NCBI GenBank assembly: GCA_944340905.1
Contig: CALVLT010000015.1
Span: 1 to 49,080 of the forward strand
Source: an uncultured Clostridia bacterium
GTDB lineage: Bacteria; Bacillota; Clostridia; Christensenellales; Borkfalkiaceae
Length of the DNA: 49,080 nucleotides
Reading direction: 5' to 3'
Position numbers and translations under genes: made by a program. The notes beneath the pieces were generated by a model that was not told the DNA's origin, searched no databases, and saw only the letters and a list, made by a program, of their open reading frames with translations. Shown in pieces: positions 38,067 through 45,123 of the stretch (the first letter of the stretch is position 1; every line of letters starts with the position of its first letter).

Positions 38067-39351
38067 CGCATGGAGCACGGTCGGCTCGGTCGCGCTCGCC
38101 ATTCTCATCCTGCTCGTGATGATCACCATCCACGAGTTCGGGCACTACCTCGCGGGGAAGATCCTCAGGTTCAGGATCGACGAATTCTCCGTGGGGTTCG
38201 GCCCCGCGCTCTTCAAGCGCCGCAGCAAAAAGACGGGCGAGCTGTTCGCGCTCCGTCTCATTCCGCTCGGCGGTTACTGCGCCTTTGCGGGCGAGGACGG
38301 CGTGGACGAAAAGGAGGCGGAAGGGGACGCGCCCGTTCCCGAGGCGCCTTCCTCCGCCGAGGCGGAGGAAGGCGGCGAAACGCAGCCGCCCGTAGAGACG
38401 CCGCCTGAAACGACCCCGCCCGCAGATGCCGCGCAGACTACGCAGACCGCCGAGACCGCAGATGCCGCAGCCGTCCTTCCGCGCGGGGGATTGTTCACCG
38501 AAATGGCGCCCTGGAAACGCATCATCGTGCTGATCGCGGGCGCGTTCATGAACTACGTGCTGGCGGTGCTGCTCATCATCATCTGTTTCTTCGCCTACGG
38601 GCAGACGATGGTCGCAGTCTATGCGGCGGAACCGACGGCGGAAATTGCCGCGGAGTACTGCCTGCAGGATTACGACATTCTGCTCGAGGCGGAGGGGAAA
38701 AATCTCTACCTGACCACCGACGTCGCACAGGCGCTCAACGGAAAAAAGCAGGGCGACATGGTGCAGATGCGCATCTCGCGCGTCGTCGAATGGGAGGGGG
38801 AGACGCCCGTGCGGCGGGAGGAAATGACGGTGAGCGTCATCCTGCGCGCGGACGTCACCGTGCAAAACAGCGCCGATCTGGACGGCGTGTGGCGCGCGCT
38901 CGGCGTCGCGTATCAGGCGGACGGCGACGGGGGCGTGTGGATGCTCGCCAATGCCTCCTACCGTTTCGGGTTCTGGGAGACGCTGGGGCGCTCGTTTGCC
39001 TATTCCTTCAAGATCGCGGGTTCCATCTTCAAGGTGCTCGGGGAACTTCTGACGGGGCGGCTGGGGCTGTCCGCGCTGGGCGGGCCCATCGCCACCATCA
39101 CGCTCACGTCGCAGATCGCGGGCAGGAGTTTCCGCGGATTTTTGGAGATCGCGGGCTTTTTGGGGGTCAACCTTGCCGTGTTCAACCTGCTGCCCATTCC
39201 CGCCCTGGATGGCAGCAAGGTGGTGTTCACCCTCATCGAATGGATCAGGGGAAAGCCCGTCAACCGCAAGGTGGAGGCGATCATACATGCCGTCGGATTC
39301 GTGCTCCTTTTGGGCTTTGCCGTGCTCGTCGATATTCTCCAATTCATATAA
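38047..39351 (+). CDS. rseP: RseP-type intramembrane zinc metalloprotease
   Basis: A 434-residue site-2 protease that cleaves membrane-anchored anti-sigma factors and signal peptides. The zinc motif HEFGH is at residues 29-33, GGYCAFAGEDG follows the second element, and the third zinc ligand is in NLLPIPALDGSK. One PDZ-like domain (AEYCLQDYDILLEAEGKNLY) is present but lacks the usual Gly-rich loop. Between the first and second membrane segments is an insert of about 65 residues rich in Pro, Glu, Thr and Ala, not typical of the family. The fused anti-sigma protein at 6313 is a conceivable substrate. Confidence 0.94.
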   Translation: MEHLLLDAWSTVGSVALAILILLVMITIHEFGHYLAGKILRFRIDEFSVGFGPALFKRRSKKTGELFALRLIPLGGYCAFAGEDGVDEKEAEGDAPVPEAPSSAEAEEGGETQPPVETPPETTPPADAAQTTQTAETADAAAVLPRGGLFTEMAPWKRIIVLIAGAFMNYVLAVLLIIICFFAYGQTMVAVYAAEPTAEIAAEYCLQDYDILLEAEGKNLYLTTDVAQALNGKKQGDMVQMRISRVVEWEGETPVRREEMTVSVILRADVTVQNSADLDGVWRALGVAYQADGDGGVWMLANASYRFGFWETLGRSFAYSFKIAGSIFKVLGELLTGRLGLSALGGPIATITLTSQIAGRSFRGFLEIAGFLGVNLAVFNLLPIPALDGSKVVFTLIEWIRGKPVNRKVEAIIHAVGFVLLLGFAVLVDILQFI

Positions 39352-39381
39352 AAAAGCTCCGCCTGCAGGCGGAGCTTTTTT
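39350..39381 (+). terminator. Bidirectional terminator between rseP and thiT
   Basis: Perfect stem AAAAAAGCTCCGCC/GGCGGAGCTTTTTT with TGCA loop, serving both convergent genes. Confidence 0.95.
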
Positions 39382-39389
39382 GGTGAACG

Positions 39390-40670
39390 TTATTCTTTTT
39401 TGACGGTCGTCCCGGACACGGGTGCCTCGGACAGGGCGGTCCCGGACACGGGTGCCTCGGACATGGGTGCCTCAGATACGGTTCCGTTGGCGGGCGCGTT
39501 GCCGCTCTCCTGCGGAGCATCTGCGGACACGAGTGCCGCCGTTTTCGCGGGAGCGGAGAACTTCCTCACCTGTTTCATGAACGCCCTGGAGCTGAACACG
39601 ATGACGCCGACCGCAATGGCGATCGCGATATCCGCAAACACGAAGGAGTTGTAGAAAAGCGAATAGACCCACGTGTTCATGCCCTTGTCAATGGCATAGG
39701 CGGAGAAAGCAAACACGCCCGAGAGGATGTGCGCGGCAAACCGCAGCACGCTTCCTGCAACGGCGCCCAGCGCGAACTGGACCTGCGGGTATTTTTCCAG
39801 TTTTTTGGTGTGCGCGAACATGCCCGCTACGCCGATTCCCGCAAATGCGATGGGGTAGTCCAAAAGGAACTGCGCGGGGTGAATGATCCAGGGATCCTGC
39901 ACGGCCTGCAGAACACCGTAGACAAGGCCTGCGAATACGCCCTTTTTCGTGCCGAACATATAGGAATAGATCATCAGGGGCAGAAGGGAGGCAACGGTGA
40001 CAGAACCGCCCTGCGGCAGCTTGACGATGCGGATATATGAGAGCGCGAAACTCATGGCGATGCAGACGGCGGCATAGGCGATGGATTTGCTGTCAAAGCC
40101 CTTTTTGCCCTTGTCAAACACAAATCCGAGCGCGATGATTGCGGCAAGCAAAACGACTGCGGAGACATACAGCACGATCTGGTTGACCTGTGCGCCCGTC
40201 TCTTCGCTGTTGTAGTAGCCGTCGGCGTCGATGTTCTGTCCGTAGTAGATGCCCATGCAGACGAGCGCGGCAATGACGGCAGCGCCCGCAAGGCAGGCGG
40301 CAACAATGAGAACGGGGCGTGTCCGCCGTGTGACGAGCGCGATCGCACATCCGCCCAGCACGGCGATCGCAACGATGAGGGGCGCGAACAGCAGGGTGAC
40401 GATGCCGTCCTCCAAAAAGGAGAGCACGAGCATCGTGATTCCCACGGCGCAGGCATAGGCGATCGCACCGATCAGGGCGATCCGGAAAAATTTCTTGCGG
40501 AAATCGCCTTTGAGGAGCAGGGCGCACAGGGCAAGCGCGAGCACGATCGCAATGGTCATCCAGAAAAAAATGCTGCCCGCAATGTTCTTGGGGGAGTCGA
40601 ACAGGACAGGGTACCATTCTGGGGCGTCCCAAGTGGGCTGCGTCGTCTCCGCAAGCAGGGAAAGAGACAT
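39390..40670 (-). CDS. thiT: Thiamine transporter ThiT (ECF S component) with extra N-terminal membrane domain
   Basis: A 426-residue membrane protein. Residues about 195-370 are a complete ThiT: the thiamine-binding signature RIVKLPQGGSVTVASLLPLM, then KKGVFAGLVYGVLQAVQDPW and HPAQFLLDYPIAFAGIG. ThiT proteins are normally about 180-200 residues; here about 190 extra N-terminal residues add four or five hydrophobic helices of unknown role, and a hydrophilic tail ends in SEAPVSGT-type repeats. The ribosome site AAGGAGGATC precedes the ATG. Expression is controlled by a TPP riboswitch, which confirms the thiamine link. An ECF energy module must be supplied from elsewhere. Confidence 0.93.
   Translation of the reverse strand: MSLSLLAETTQPTWDAPEWYPVLFDSPKNIAGSIFFWMTIAIVLALALCALLLKGDFRKKFFRIALIGAIAYACAVGITMLVLSFLEDGIVTLLFAPLIVAIAVLGGCAIALVTRRTRPVLIVAACLAGAAVIAALVCMGIYYGQNIDADGYYNSEETGAQVNQIVLYVSAVVLLAAIIALGFVFDKGKKGFDSKSIAYAAVCIAMSFALSYIRIVKLPQGGSVTVASLLPLMIYSYMFGTKKGVFAGLVYGVLQAVQDPWIIHPAQFLLDYPIAFAGIGVAGMFAHTKKLEKYPQVQFALGAVAGSVLRFAAHILSGVFAFSAYAIDKGMNTWVYSLFYNSFVFADIAIAIAVGVIVFSSRAFMKQVRKFSAPAKTAALVSADAPQESGNAPANGTVSEAPMSEAPVSGTALSEAPVSGTTVKKE
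39405..39478. repeat. Tandem repeat in the thiT tail
   Basis: A 24-30-base unit (GTCCCGGACACGGGTGCCTC) occurs twice in full with a shorter third copy, coding the SEAPVSGT repeats of the C-terminal tail. Confidence 0.8.
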
Positions 40671-40712
40671 ATGATCCTCCTTCTATCCGTCTTTTGAATT
40701 TTTTGCCAAAAC

Positions 40713-40738
40713 AAAAAGCCCGCGCAAAAAGCGTGAGC
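40713..40738 (-). terminator. Expression-platform terminator of the TPP riboswitch
   Basis: Minus-strand stem GCTCACGC/GCGCGGGC (one mismatch, one wobble) with TTTTT loop and following TTTTT, between the aptamer and thiT. It fits transcription termination when TPP is bound. Confidence 0.8.
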
Positions 40739-40749
40739 GTCCTGAAAAA

Positions 40750-40827
40750 ATCCTGTCTTTCGTCCAAGCATTACCTTGCCCGATTCAAGTGGTATCATCT
40801 CAGCCTGTTACAGCACCCACGACGGAT
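40750..40827 (-). ncRNA. TPP (thiamine pyrophosphate) riboswitch
   Basis: On the minus strand the leader of thiT reads GGGTGCTG, then the invariant CTGAGA (complement of 40798-40803), GATACC, TTGAATCGGGCAAGG, TAATGC and closes with GACAGGAT pairing to ATCCGTC at the start. This is the THI-box aptamer. A terminator follows at 40713-40738. When TPP is abundant, thiT should be off. Confidence 0.92.
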
Positions 40828-40846
40828 ATTCGATTTTGATATTTTC

Positions 40847-40875
40847 ATTATAGTGCGTTTTTTGCGGAAAGTCAA
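40847..40875 (-). promoter_or_regulatory. Promoter of thiT
   Basis: Minus strand TTGACT (40870-40875), 17-base spacer, TATAAT (40847-40852). Its -35 directly abuts the -35 of the divergent yfbR-like promoter. Confidence 0.87.
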
Positions 40876-40904
40876 TTGAAATTTCGCAGGAATTGTAGTA
40901 TAAT
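40876..40904 (+). promoter_or_regulatory. Promoter of the YfbR-like gene
   Basis: TTGAAA (40876-40881), 17-base spacer, TATAAT (40899-40904). The two divergent -35 boxes touch without spacing, so polymerases at the two promoters may exclude each other. Confidence 0.85.
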
Positions 40905-40923
40905 CAAAGGAAAGGAGACCGCT

Positions 40924-41499
40924 ATGGAAAAATTTTATGCCTATCTCGACAGAATGAAGTTTATCCGCCGCTGGCAGCTGATGCGCTCCACGCGGGACGA
41001 GAATATCATGGAGCACTCCCATCAGGTGGCGGTGCTCACGCACGCGCTCGCCGCCATTGAAAACGAGGTGTACGGCGGGCACGTCAATGTGGAACGGGCA
41101 GTGCTTTACGCGCTCTATCACGAGGTGAGCGAGGTGATGACGGGTGACATGCCCACGCCCGTCAAGTATTTCAACCTGCAGCTGCACGGGGAGTATGCCA
41201 AGGTGGAGCAGCTCGCCGTGGACAAGATCGCCGCCACCCTGCCCGACGAGTTAAAGCCCGCCATCTATCCCTATCTGCAGGCGGATAAAACGTCGGAAGA
41301 ATACGCCTTCGTCAAGGCAGCGGACAAGCTCTCGGCATATCTGAAGTGTCTGGAAGAGCTGCGCTCGGGCAATTCCGAGTTCGTGCAGGCGGAAAAGACG
41401 ATCGGGAAAGCGCTCCGCGAAAAGAGGATGCGCGCGGTCGATTACTTTTTTGAACACTTTATCCCCGCGTTCAGCCTGACGCTGGACGAACTTTCATGA
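40924..41499 (+). CDS. HD-domain 5'-deoxynucleotidase, YfbR-like
   Basis: A 191-residue metal-dependent phosphohydrolase of the YfbR family, which dephosphorylates deoxyribonucleoside 5'-monophosphates. FIRRWQLMRSTRDENIMEHS gives the first His motif and EVMTGDMPTPVKYFN is the family signature. At the HD dyad the sequence is YHEVSEV, with Glu where Asp is expected; activity may still be possible but should be checked. The ribosome site AAAGGAG lies eight bases before the ATG. Confidence 0.92.
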   Translation: MEKFYAYLDRMKFIRRWQLMRSTRDENIMEHSHQVAVLTHALAAIENEVYGGHVNVERAVLYALYHEVSEVMTGDMPTPVKYFNLQLHGEYAKVEQLAVDKIAATLPDELKPAIYPYLQADKTSEEYAFVKAADKLSAYLKCLEELRSGNSEFVQAEKTIGKALREKRMRAVDYFFEHFIPAFSLTLDELS

Positions 41500-41523
41500 A
41501 AATCGGATAATATGGAGGGAATT

Positions 41524-42045
41524 ATGGACTTTTTACAGCTTGCTGCTGCGCGCTATTCGGTGCGCAAATTTGAGGAAAAGAAGCTCCCGCGGGAAGTGTT
41601 GGAGGGCATTCTGAAGGCGGGCATGCTTGCGCCCACGGCGCACAATGAACAGCCGCAGCGCGTTCTCGTCATAGAAGGGCGAGAGGGGCTGGAAAAGCTG
41701 GACAGGTGCACCAAATGCCGGTTCGGTGCGCCCGCCGCGCTGCTGGTATGCTACGACAAAGACGCCTGCTGGAGGCGCGAACGCTATGACGGCAAGCCGA
41801 GCGGCGAGGTGGACGCCGCCATCGTCACCACGCATATGATGCTGGCGGCGGCATCGCTGGGCATCGGAACGACGTGGGTCATGCACTTTGACCCCGCTGC
41901 CGTGCGCACGGAGTTTGCGCTGCCCGCAGCGTATGAACCCGTCGCGATCCTGGTGATGGGCTATCCTGCGCCCGACGCCGCGCCCGCACCGGGGCACAGC
42001 GCTTTTAAGCCGGAGGAAGAACTGGTATTTTACAACCGCTTCTGA
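41524..42045 (+). CDS. Nitroreductase family protein
   Basis: A 173-residue FMN-dependent oxidoreductase with the nitroreductase fold. ARYSVRKFEEKKLPREVLEG and LAPTAHNEQPQRVLVI carry the FMN-phosphate contacts; AAASLGIGTTWVMHF is the helix that closes the pocket. ATG 41524 follows GGAGGG; an ATG four codons upstream is less likely. Physiological substrate unknown; members reduce quinones, nitro-compounds or flavins. It follows the YfbR-like gene by 24 bases and ends at a terminator. Confidence 0.92.
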   Translation: MDFLQLAAARYSVRKFEEKKLPREVLEGILKAGMLAPTAHNEQPQRVLVIEGREGLEKLDRCTKCRFGAPAALLVCYDKDACWRRERYDGKPSGEVDAAIVTTHMMLAAASLGIGTTWVMHFDPAAVRTEFALPAAYEPVAILVMGYPAPDAAPAPGHSAFKPEEELVFYNRF

Positions 42046-42101
42046 GCGGCCGGTCTCTTTTGTCGGGGCCGTTCGGCCGTCCCGATTCCGTACAAGCAAT
42101 C

Positions 42102-42125
42102 AAGCCCGCCTGCGGCGGGCTTTTT
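42102..42125 (+). terminator. Terminator after the nitroreductase gene
   Basis: Stem AAGCCCGCC/GGCGGGCTT with TGC loop, then a T-run. Confidence 0.9.
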
Positions 42126-42173
42126 GTATGCGGGATCCGTGAAAAAATCCCGGAAAAATTTTTGGGAAAAGGA

Positions 42174-42202
42174 TTGCTTTTTCCGAGGACAGATGATAGA
42201 AT
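42174..42202 (+). promoter_or_regulatory. Promoter of the ABC exporter gene
   Basis: TTGCTT (42174-42179), 17-base spacer, TAGAAT (42197-42202) with extended -10 TGA. Confidence 0.7.
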
Positions 42203-42263
42203 ATAGGCGCTTTTATGACCGTTCCCAATGAAAAAAAGTCCGGAAGGACACAGGGAGAGAAAT

Positions 42264-44150
42264 ATGGATACGGCGGGCGATCAGGGGAGAAAGTATAAGC
42301 GCAGCGACAACGCGATTCCGGATTTCGAGCATCTGTTTGACGAAGAGCCTCCGCCATCGCACGGAAAACCCCGAAAGAAGGGTGTAGGACGCCTGTATTA
42401 CAAGCGGCTTTTCAGCAGAAACAAGGGAAGCTTTTTTCTCAGCCTCTTTATGTTTGTGCTTAAAAACCTGCCTGTTTGGGTCATGCCCATCATCACGGCC
42501 AATATCATCGACATTGCCGGTGCGGGAATGACGGAAGATACGGTGCGCCTTCTGATCATCAACTCCGTTGTGCTGGTGGTCGTTTTGGTGCAGAATATCC
42601 CGACACACGTCATCTATTCACGCATTTCCGACAAGATGCTGCGGCGGATCGGCGCGGGTATGCGCGGCACGCTCATACGGAAACTGCAGCACTTGTCCAT
42701 CACTTACCATAAGCAGATCGAGACGGGAAAACTTCAGAGCAAATTTCTCAAGGACATCGAGAGCGTCGATGCCCTGAACATCAATCTGCTCAAAGTGCTC
42801 ATTCCCAATATCATCGTTGCCCTTGTTTCGATCGGGATTTCCATCTACAACAGCCGTCTTGTCGCCGTCTTTTTTTTGGTTATTATTCCGGTCAATATTC
42901 TTGTGACGCAGTTTTTCAGCAAGCGTATGCGCAAGAAGAACCATCAGTATCGTGTGGAGAACGAGGCGGTATCGGCCAGGTTTACCAACATGCTGGGCAT
43001 GCTGCCCGTTACCAAGGCGCATGGGCTGGAGGATGAGGAGATCGCGGAGTGTGATAAAAATATCCGCGAACTGACCAGAAAGGGACTTGCGGTCGACAAG
43101 ACCAACTCCTATTTCGGTTCGGCGCTCTGGGTCACGACCAATCTTCTGAACGGTGCGTGCCTGGTATTCTGTGCAATCTTTGCGCTCAACGGATTCATTT
43201 CTCCAGGCGATATTGTCCTGTATCAGTCCATGTTCGCGTCCATCAGCGGCGCAGTGCAGACCATTGTGAACGTTTTGCCGACCTATTCGGTCGGGTTCGA
43301 GGCGATCGGTTCCCTTTCCGAGATTCTTATGTCCAAAGACATGGAGGACAGCGCGGGGAAAAAGAAACCGTCTTCGGTGGAAGGGAACGTCGTATTCGAT
43401 CACGTCAGCTACAAGTATCCGAACGGCACTTCCTTCGTCGTTGAAGATTTCAGCCTTGACGTGAAAAAGGGCGAGTGCATTGCGGTCGTCGGCGCATCAG
43501 GCAGCGGCAAATCGACGCTGATGAACCTCATCATCGGTTTTTTGAAGCCGACGTCCGGAACGCTCACGATCGACGGGGACGACATTACCACGTTGTCGCT
43601 CTCCGATTACAGGCGTTTTATCTCCGTTGTGCCGCAAAACAGTCTGCTTTTTTCGGGGACGATCCGCGAAAACATCGTCTACGGACTGGAAAAGGTGGAA
43701 AACGACGCCGTTGAGCGGGCTGCGGAAATGGCGAACCTGAATGAGTTCGTCAAGGATCTTCCGAACGGGCTGGATACGTTCATCGGCGAGCAGGGCGGTC
43801 TTCTGAGCGGCGGACAGAAACAGCGCGTCACCATTGCACGCGCCCTGATCCGCGACCCGAGGATCCTCATTCTGGACGAGGCGACGAGCGCGCTCGACAA
43901 CATCTCCGAATATCAGGTGCAGAAGGCGATTTCGGGGCTCATTAAGGGACGAACGACCTTTATCGTCGCTCACAGGCTTTCGACCATCCGCGATGCGGAC
44001 AGGATCGTTGTCATGGAGGCGGGCAGATGCGTCGAGGTCGGTTCCTATGAAGAGCTCATGCAGAAGAAGGGAAAATTCTTCGAGCTGAAAAATCTGAACG
44101 ACATGAATTATAAAATCGCCGAGGAATCTCTCGGCGAAGGGGCGGAATAG
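42264..44150 (+). CDS. ABC exporter, fused permease-ATPase
   Basis: A 628-residue half-transporter (MsbA/LmrA/BmrA type). The start ATG at 42264 follows GGGAGAG; an ATG 12 codons upstream is possible. After a charged N-terminal 60 residues come six membrane helices (about 65-330) and an ATPase domain with Walker A GASGSGKST from 410, signature LSGGQKQR at 514-521, Walker B ILILDEATSALD. It would act as a homodimer because no partner gene is next to it. Substrate is unknown (lipid, drug or peptide). Codon use is somewhat more A/T-rich than in neighbours, which may mean later acquisition. Confidence 0.95.
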   Translation: MDTAGDQGRKYKRSDNAIPDFEHLFDEEPPPSHGKPRKKGVGRLYYKRLFSRNKGSFFLSLFMFVLKNLPVWVMPIITANIIDIAGAGMTEDTVRLLIINSVVLVVVLVQNIPTHVIYSRISDKMLRRIGAGMRGTLIRKLQHLSITYHKQIETGKLQSKFLKDIESVDALNINLLKVLIPNIIVALVSIGISIYNSRLVAVFFLVIIPVNILVTQFFSKRMRKKNHQYRVENEAVSARFTNMLGMLPVTKAHGLEDEEIAECDKNIRELTRKGLAVDKTNSYFGSALWVTTNLLNGACLVFCAIFALNGFISPGDIVLYQSMFASISGAVQTIVNVLPTYSVGFEAIGSLSEILMSKDMEDSAGKKKPSSVEGNVVFDHVSYKYPNGTSFVVEDFSLDVKKGECIAVVGASGSGKSTLMNLIIGFLKPTSGTLTIDGDDITTLSLSDYRRFISVVPQNSLLFSGTIRENIVYGLEKVENDAVERAAEMANLNEFVKDLPNGLDTFIGEQGGLLSGGQKQRVTIARALIRDPRILILDEATSALDNISEYQVQKAISGLIKGRTTFIVAHRLSTIRDADRIVVMEAGRCVEVGSYEELMQKKGKFFELKNLNDMNYKIAEESLGEGAE

Positions 44151-44156
44151 GGGCTG

Positions 44157-44645
44157 TCAGAGCGAGTACAGTTCGATCGTGTGCCTTGCGGCGGCGCATA
44201 AGGCAATGGTATAGCCGTCCGCGTCGAGAAATGCAAGATGCACGGGCGCAGGGACATCGTGCTCGTACAGAACGCCCCTTTCAAAGCGCAGCGAGGGCAG
44301 CATGCCCGCAAGCGTCCCGCCGCAGTATTTGACGTAGGCCTCCTTCGCCGTCCACAGGCGGAAGAAGTCCTCCCTGCGTTCGGCGGGGGTGAGGCGGCGC
44401 ACATACGCCTGCGGCAGGGGACGGGAGCGCCGTTCGGCGTCCAGGCCGAGTTCCTCGCGTGCCACGGCGGCAAACATGCGCCCGCCGCTGTGCGTCAGGC
44501 TGAACGAAAGGGGGGCGTTTTCAAGCATCGGTTTGCCGTGAACGCCGCGTACAAGGTGTGCGCCACAGATGCCGTATCGGTCGCGCAGGATGCGTTCGAC
44601 GAATGCGCTGCCCGATATGCGTTCATCGGTGAAATAGACGGTCAT
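44157..44645 (-). CDS. 4'-phosphopantetheinyl transferase (Sfp-like)
   Basis: A 162-residue enzyme that attaches the phosphopantetheine arm of CoA to a carrier protein. Motifs: GKPMLENAPLSFSLTHSGG, GLDAERRSR (metal-binding Asp-x-Glu) and FFRLWTAKEAYVKYCGGTL. It is short compared with Sfp (about 224). No polyketide or peptide synthetase is nearby, so it may serve fatty-acid ACP or act on distant clusters. The ATG has no ribosome site and lies six bases after a TATACT box, so the mRNA is predicted to be leaderless. Confidence 0.93.
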   Translation of the reverse strand: MTVYFTDERISGSAFVERILRDRYGICGAHLVRGVHGKPMLENAPLSFSLTHSGGRMFAAVAREELGLDAERRSRPLPQAYVRRLTPAERREDFFRLWTAKEAYVKYCGGTLAGMLPSLRFERGVLYEHDVPAPVHLAFLDADGYTIALCAAARHTIELYSL

Positions 44646-44651
44646 GGAAAG

Positions 44652-44680
44652 AGTATAGCACAACGGGAGCATTTTGACAA
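44652..44680 (-). promoter_or_regulatory. Promoter of the phosphopantetheinyl transferase (leaderless)
   Basis: Minus strand TTGTCA (44675-44680), 17-base spacer, TATACT (44652-44657), then CTTTCC and ATG. The -35 box touches the start codon of the divergent gene at 44680. Confidence 0.8.
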
Positions 44681-45123
44681 TGACAAGAGCGGAACAGGCG
44701 AAAAATAATTTTTTATCGGGGTACAATTGTGCGCAGTCGGTGGTTTTGGCGTTCGCGGACGTGTTGGATGCGCCGCAGAACGTGCTGCTGGCGGCGGCGC
44801 TCCCGCTGGGCGGCGGGCTTGGCAGGCTGCGCGAGACCTGCGGGGCGGTTTCGGGCGGTGCGGTTGCGCTCGGGCTGTTGTTTGCGGGCATGGGTAAGAC
44901 GGAGATGTACGCCCTCGTGCAGGAGCTTGCGCGCAGATTCCGCGAGCGCAACGGGAGCATCAACTGCGGCGCACTGCTCACGGGTGCGGGGCTGAGCGCC
45001 GACACCGCGCCCCGCCCCGAAGAGCGCACGCAGGAATACTACCGCAAGCGCCCCTGCCCGCAGCTCATCTACGACGCGGCGCAGATTGTTGAACAGCTCT
45101 GCGCCGAGCGCGGCAGGCTGTAG
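44680..45123 (+). CDS. C_GCAxxG_C_C family redox protein
   Basis: A 147-residue protein with the conserved Cys pattern of the C_GCAxxG_C_C family: SGYNCAQSVVLAF, RETCGAVSGGAVALGL, NCGALLTG and RPCPQLIYDA. These proteins are thought to be redox-active in anaerobes, but the reaction is not established. ATG 44680 has GGGAG ten bases upstream; a TTG two codons earlier is an alternative. It diverges from the phosphopantetheinyl transferase, with overlapping control regions. Confidence 0.9.
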   Translation: MTRAEQAKNNFLSGYNCAQSVVLAFADVLDAPQNVLLAAALPLGGGLGRLRETCGAVSGGAVALGLLFAGMGKTEMYALVQELARRFRERNGSINCGALLTGAGLSADTAPRPEERTQEYYRKRPCPQLIYDAAQIVEQLCAERGRL

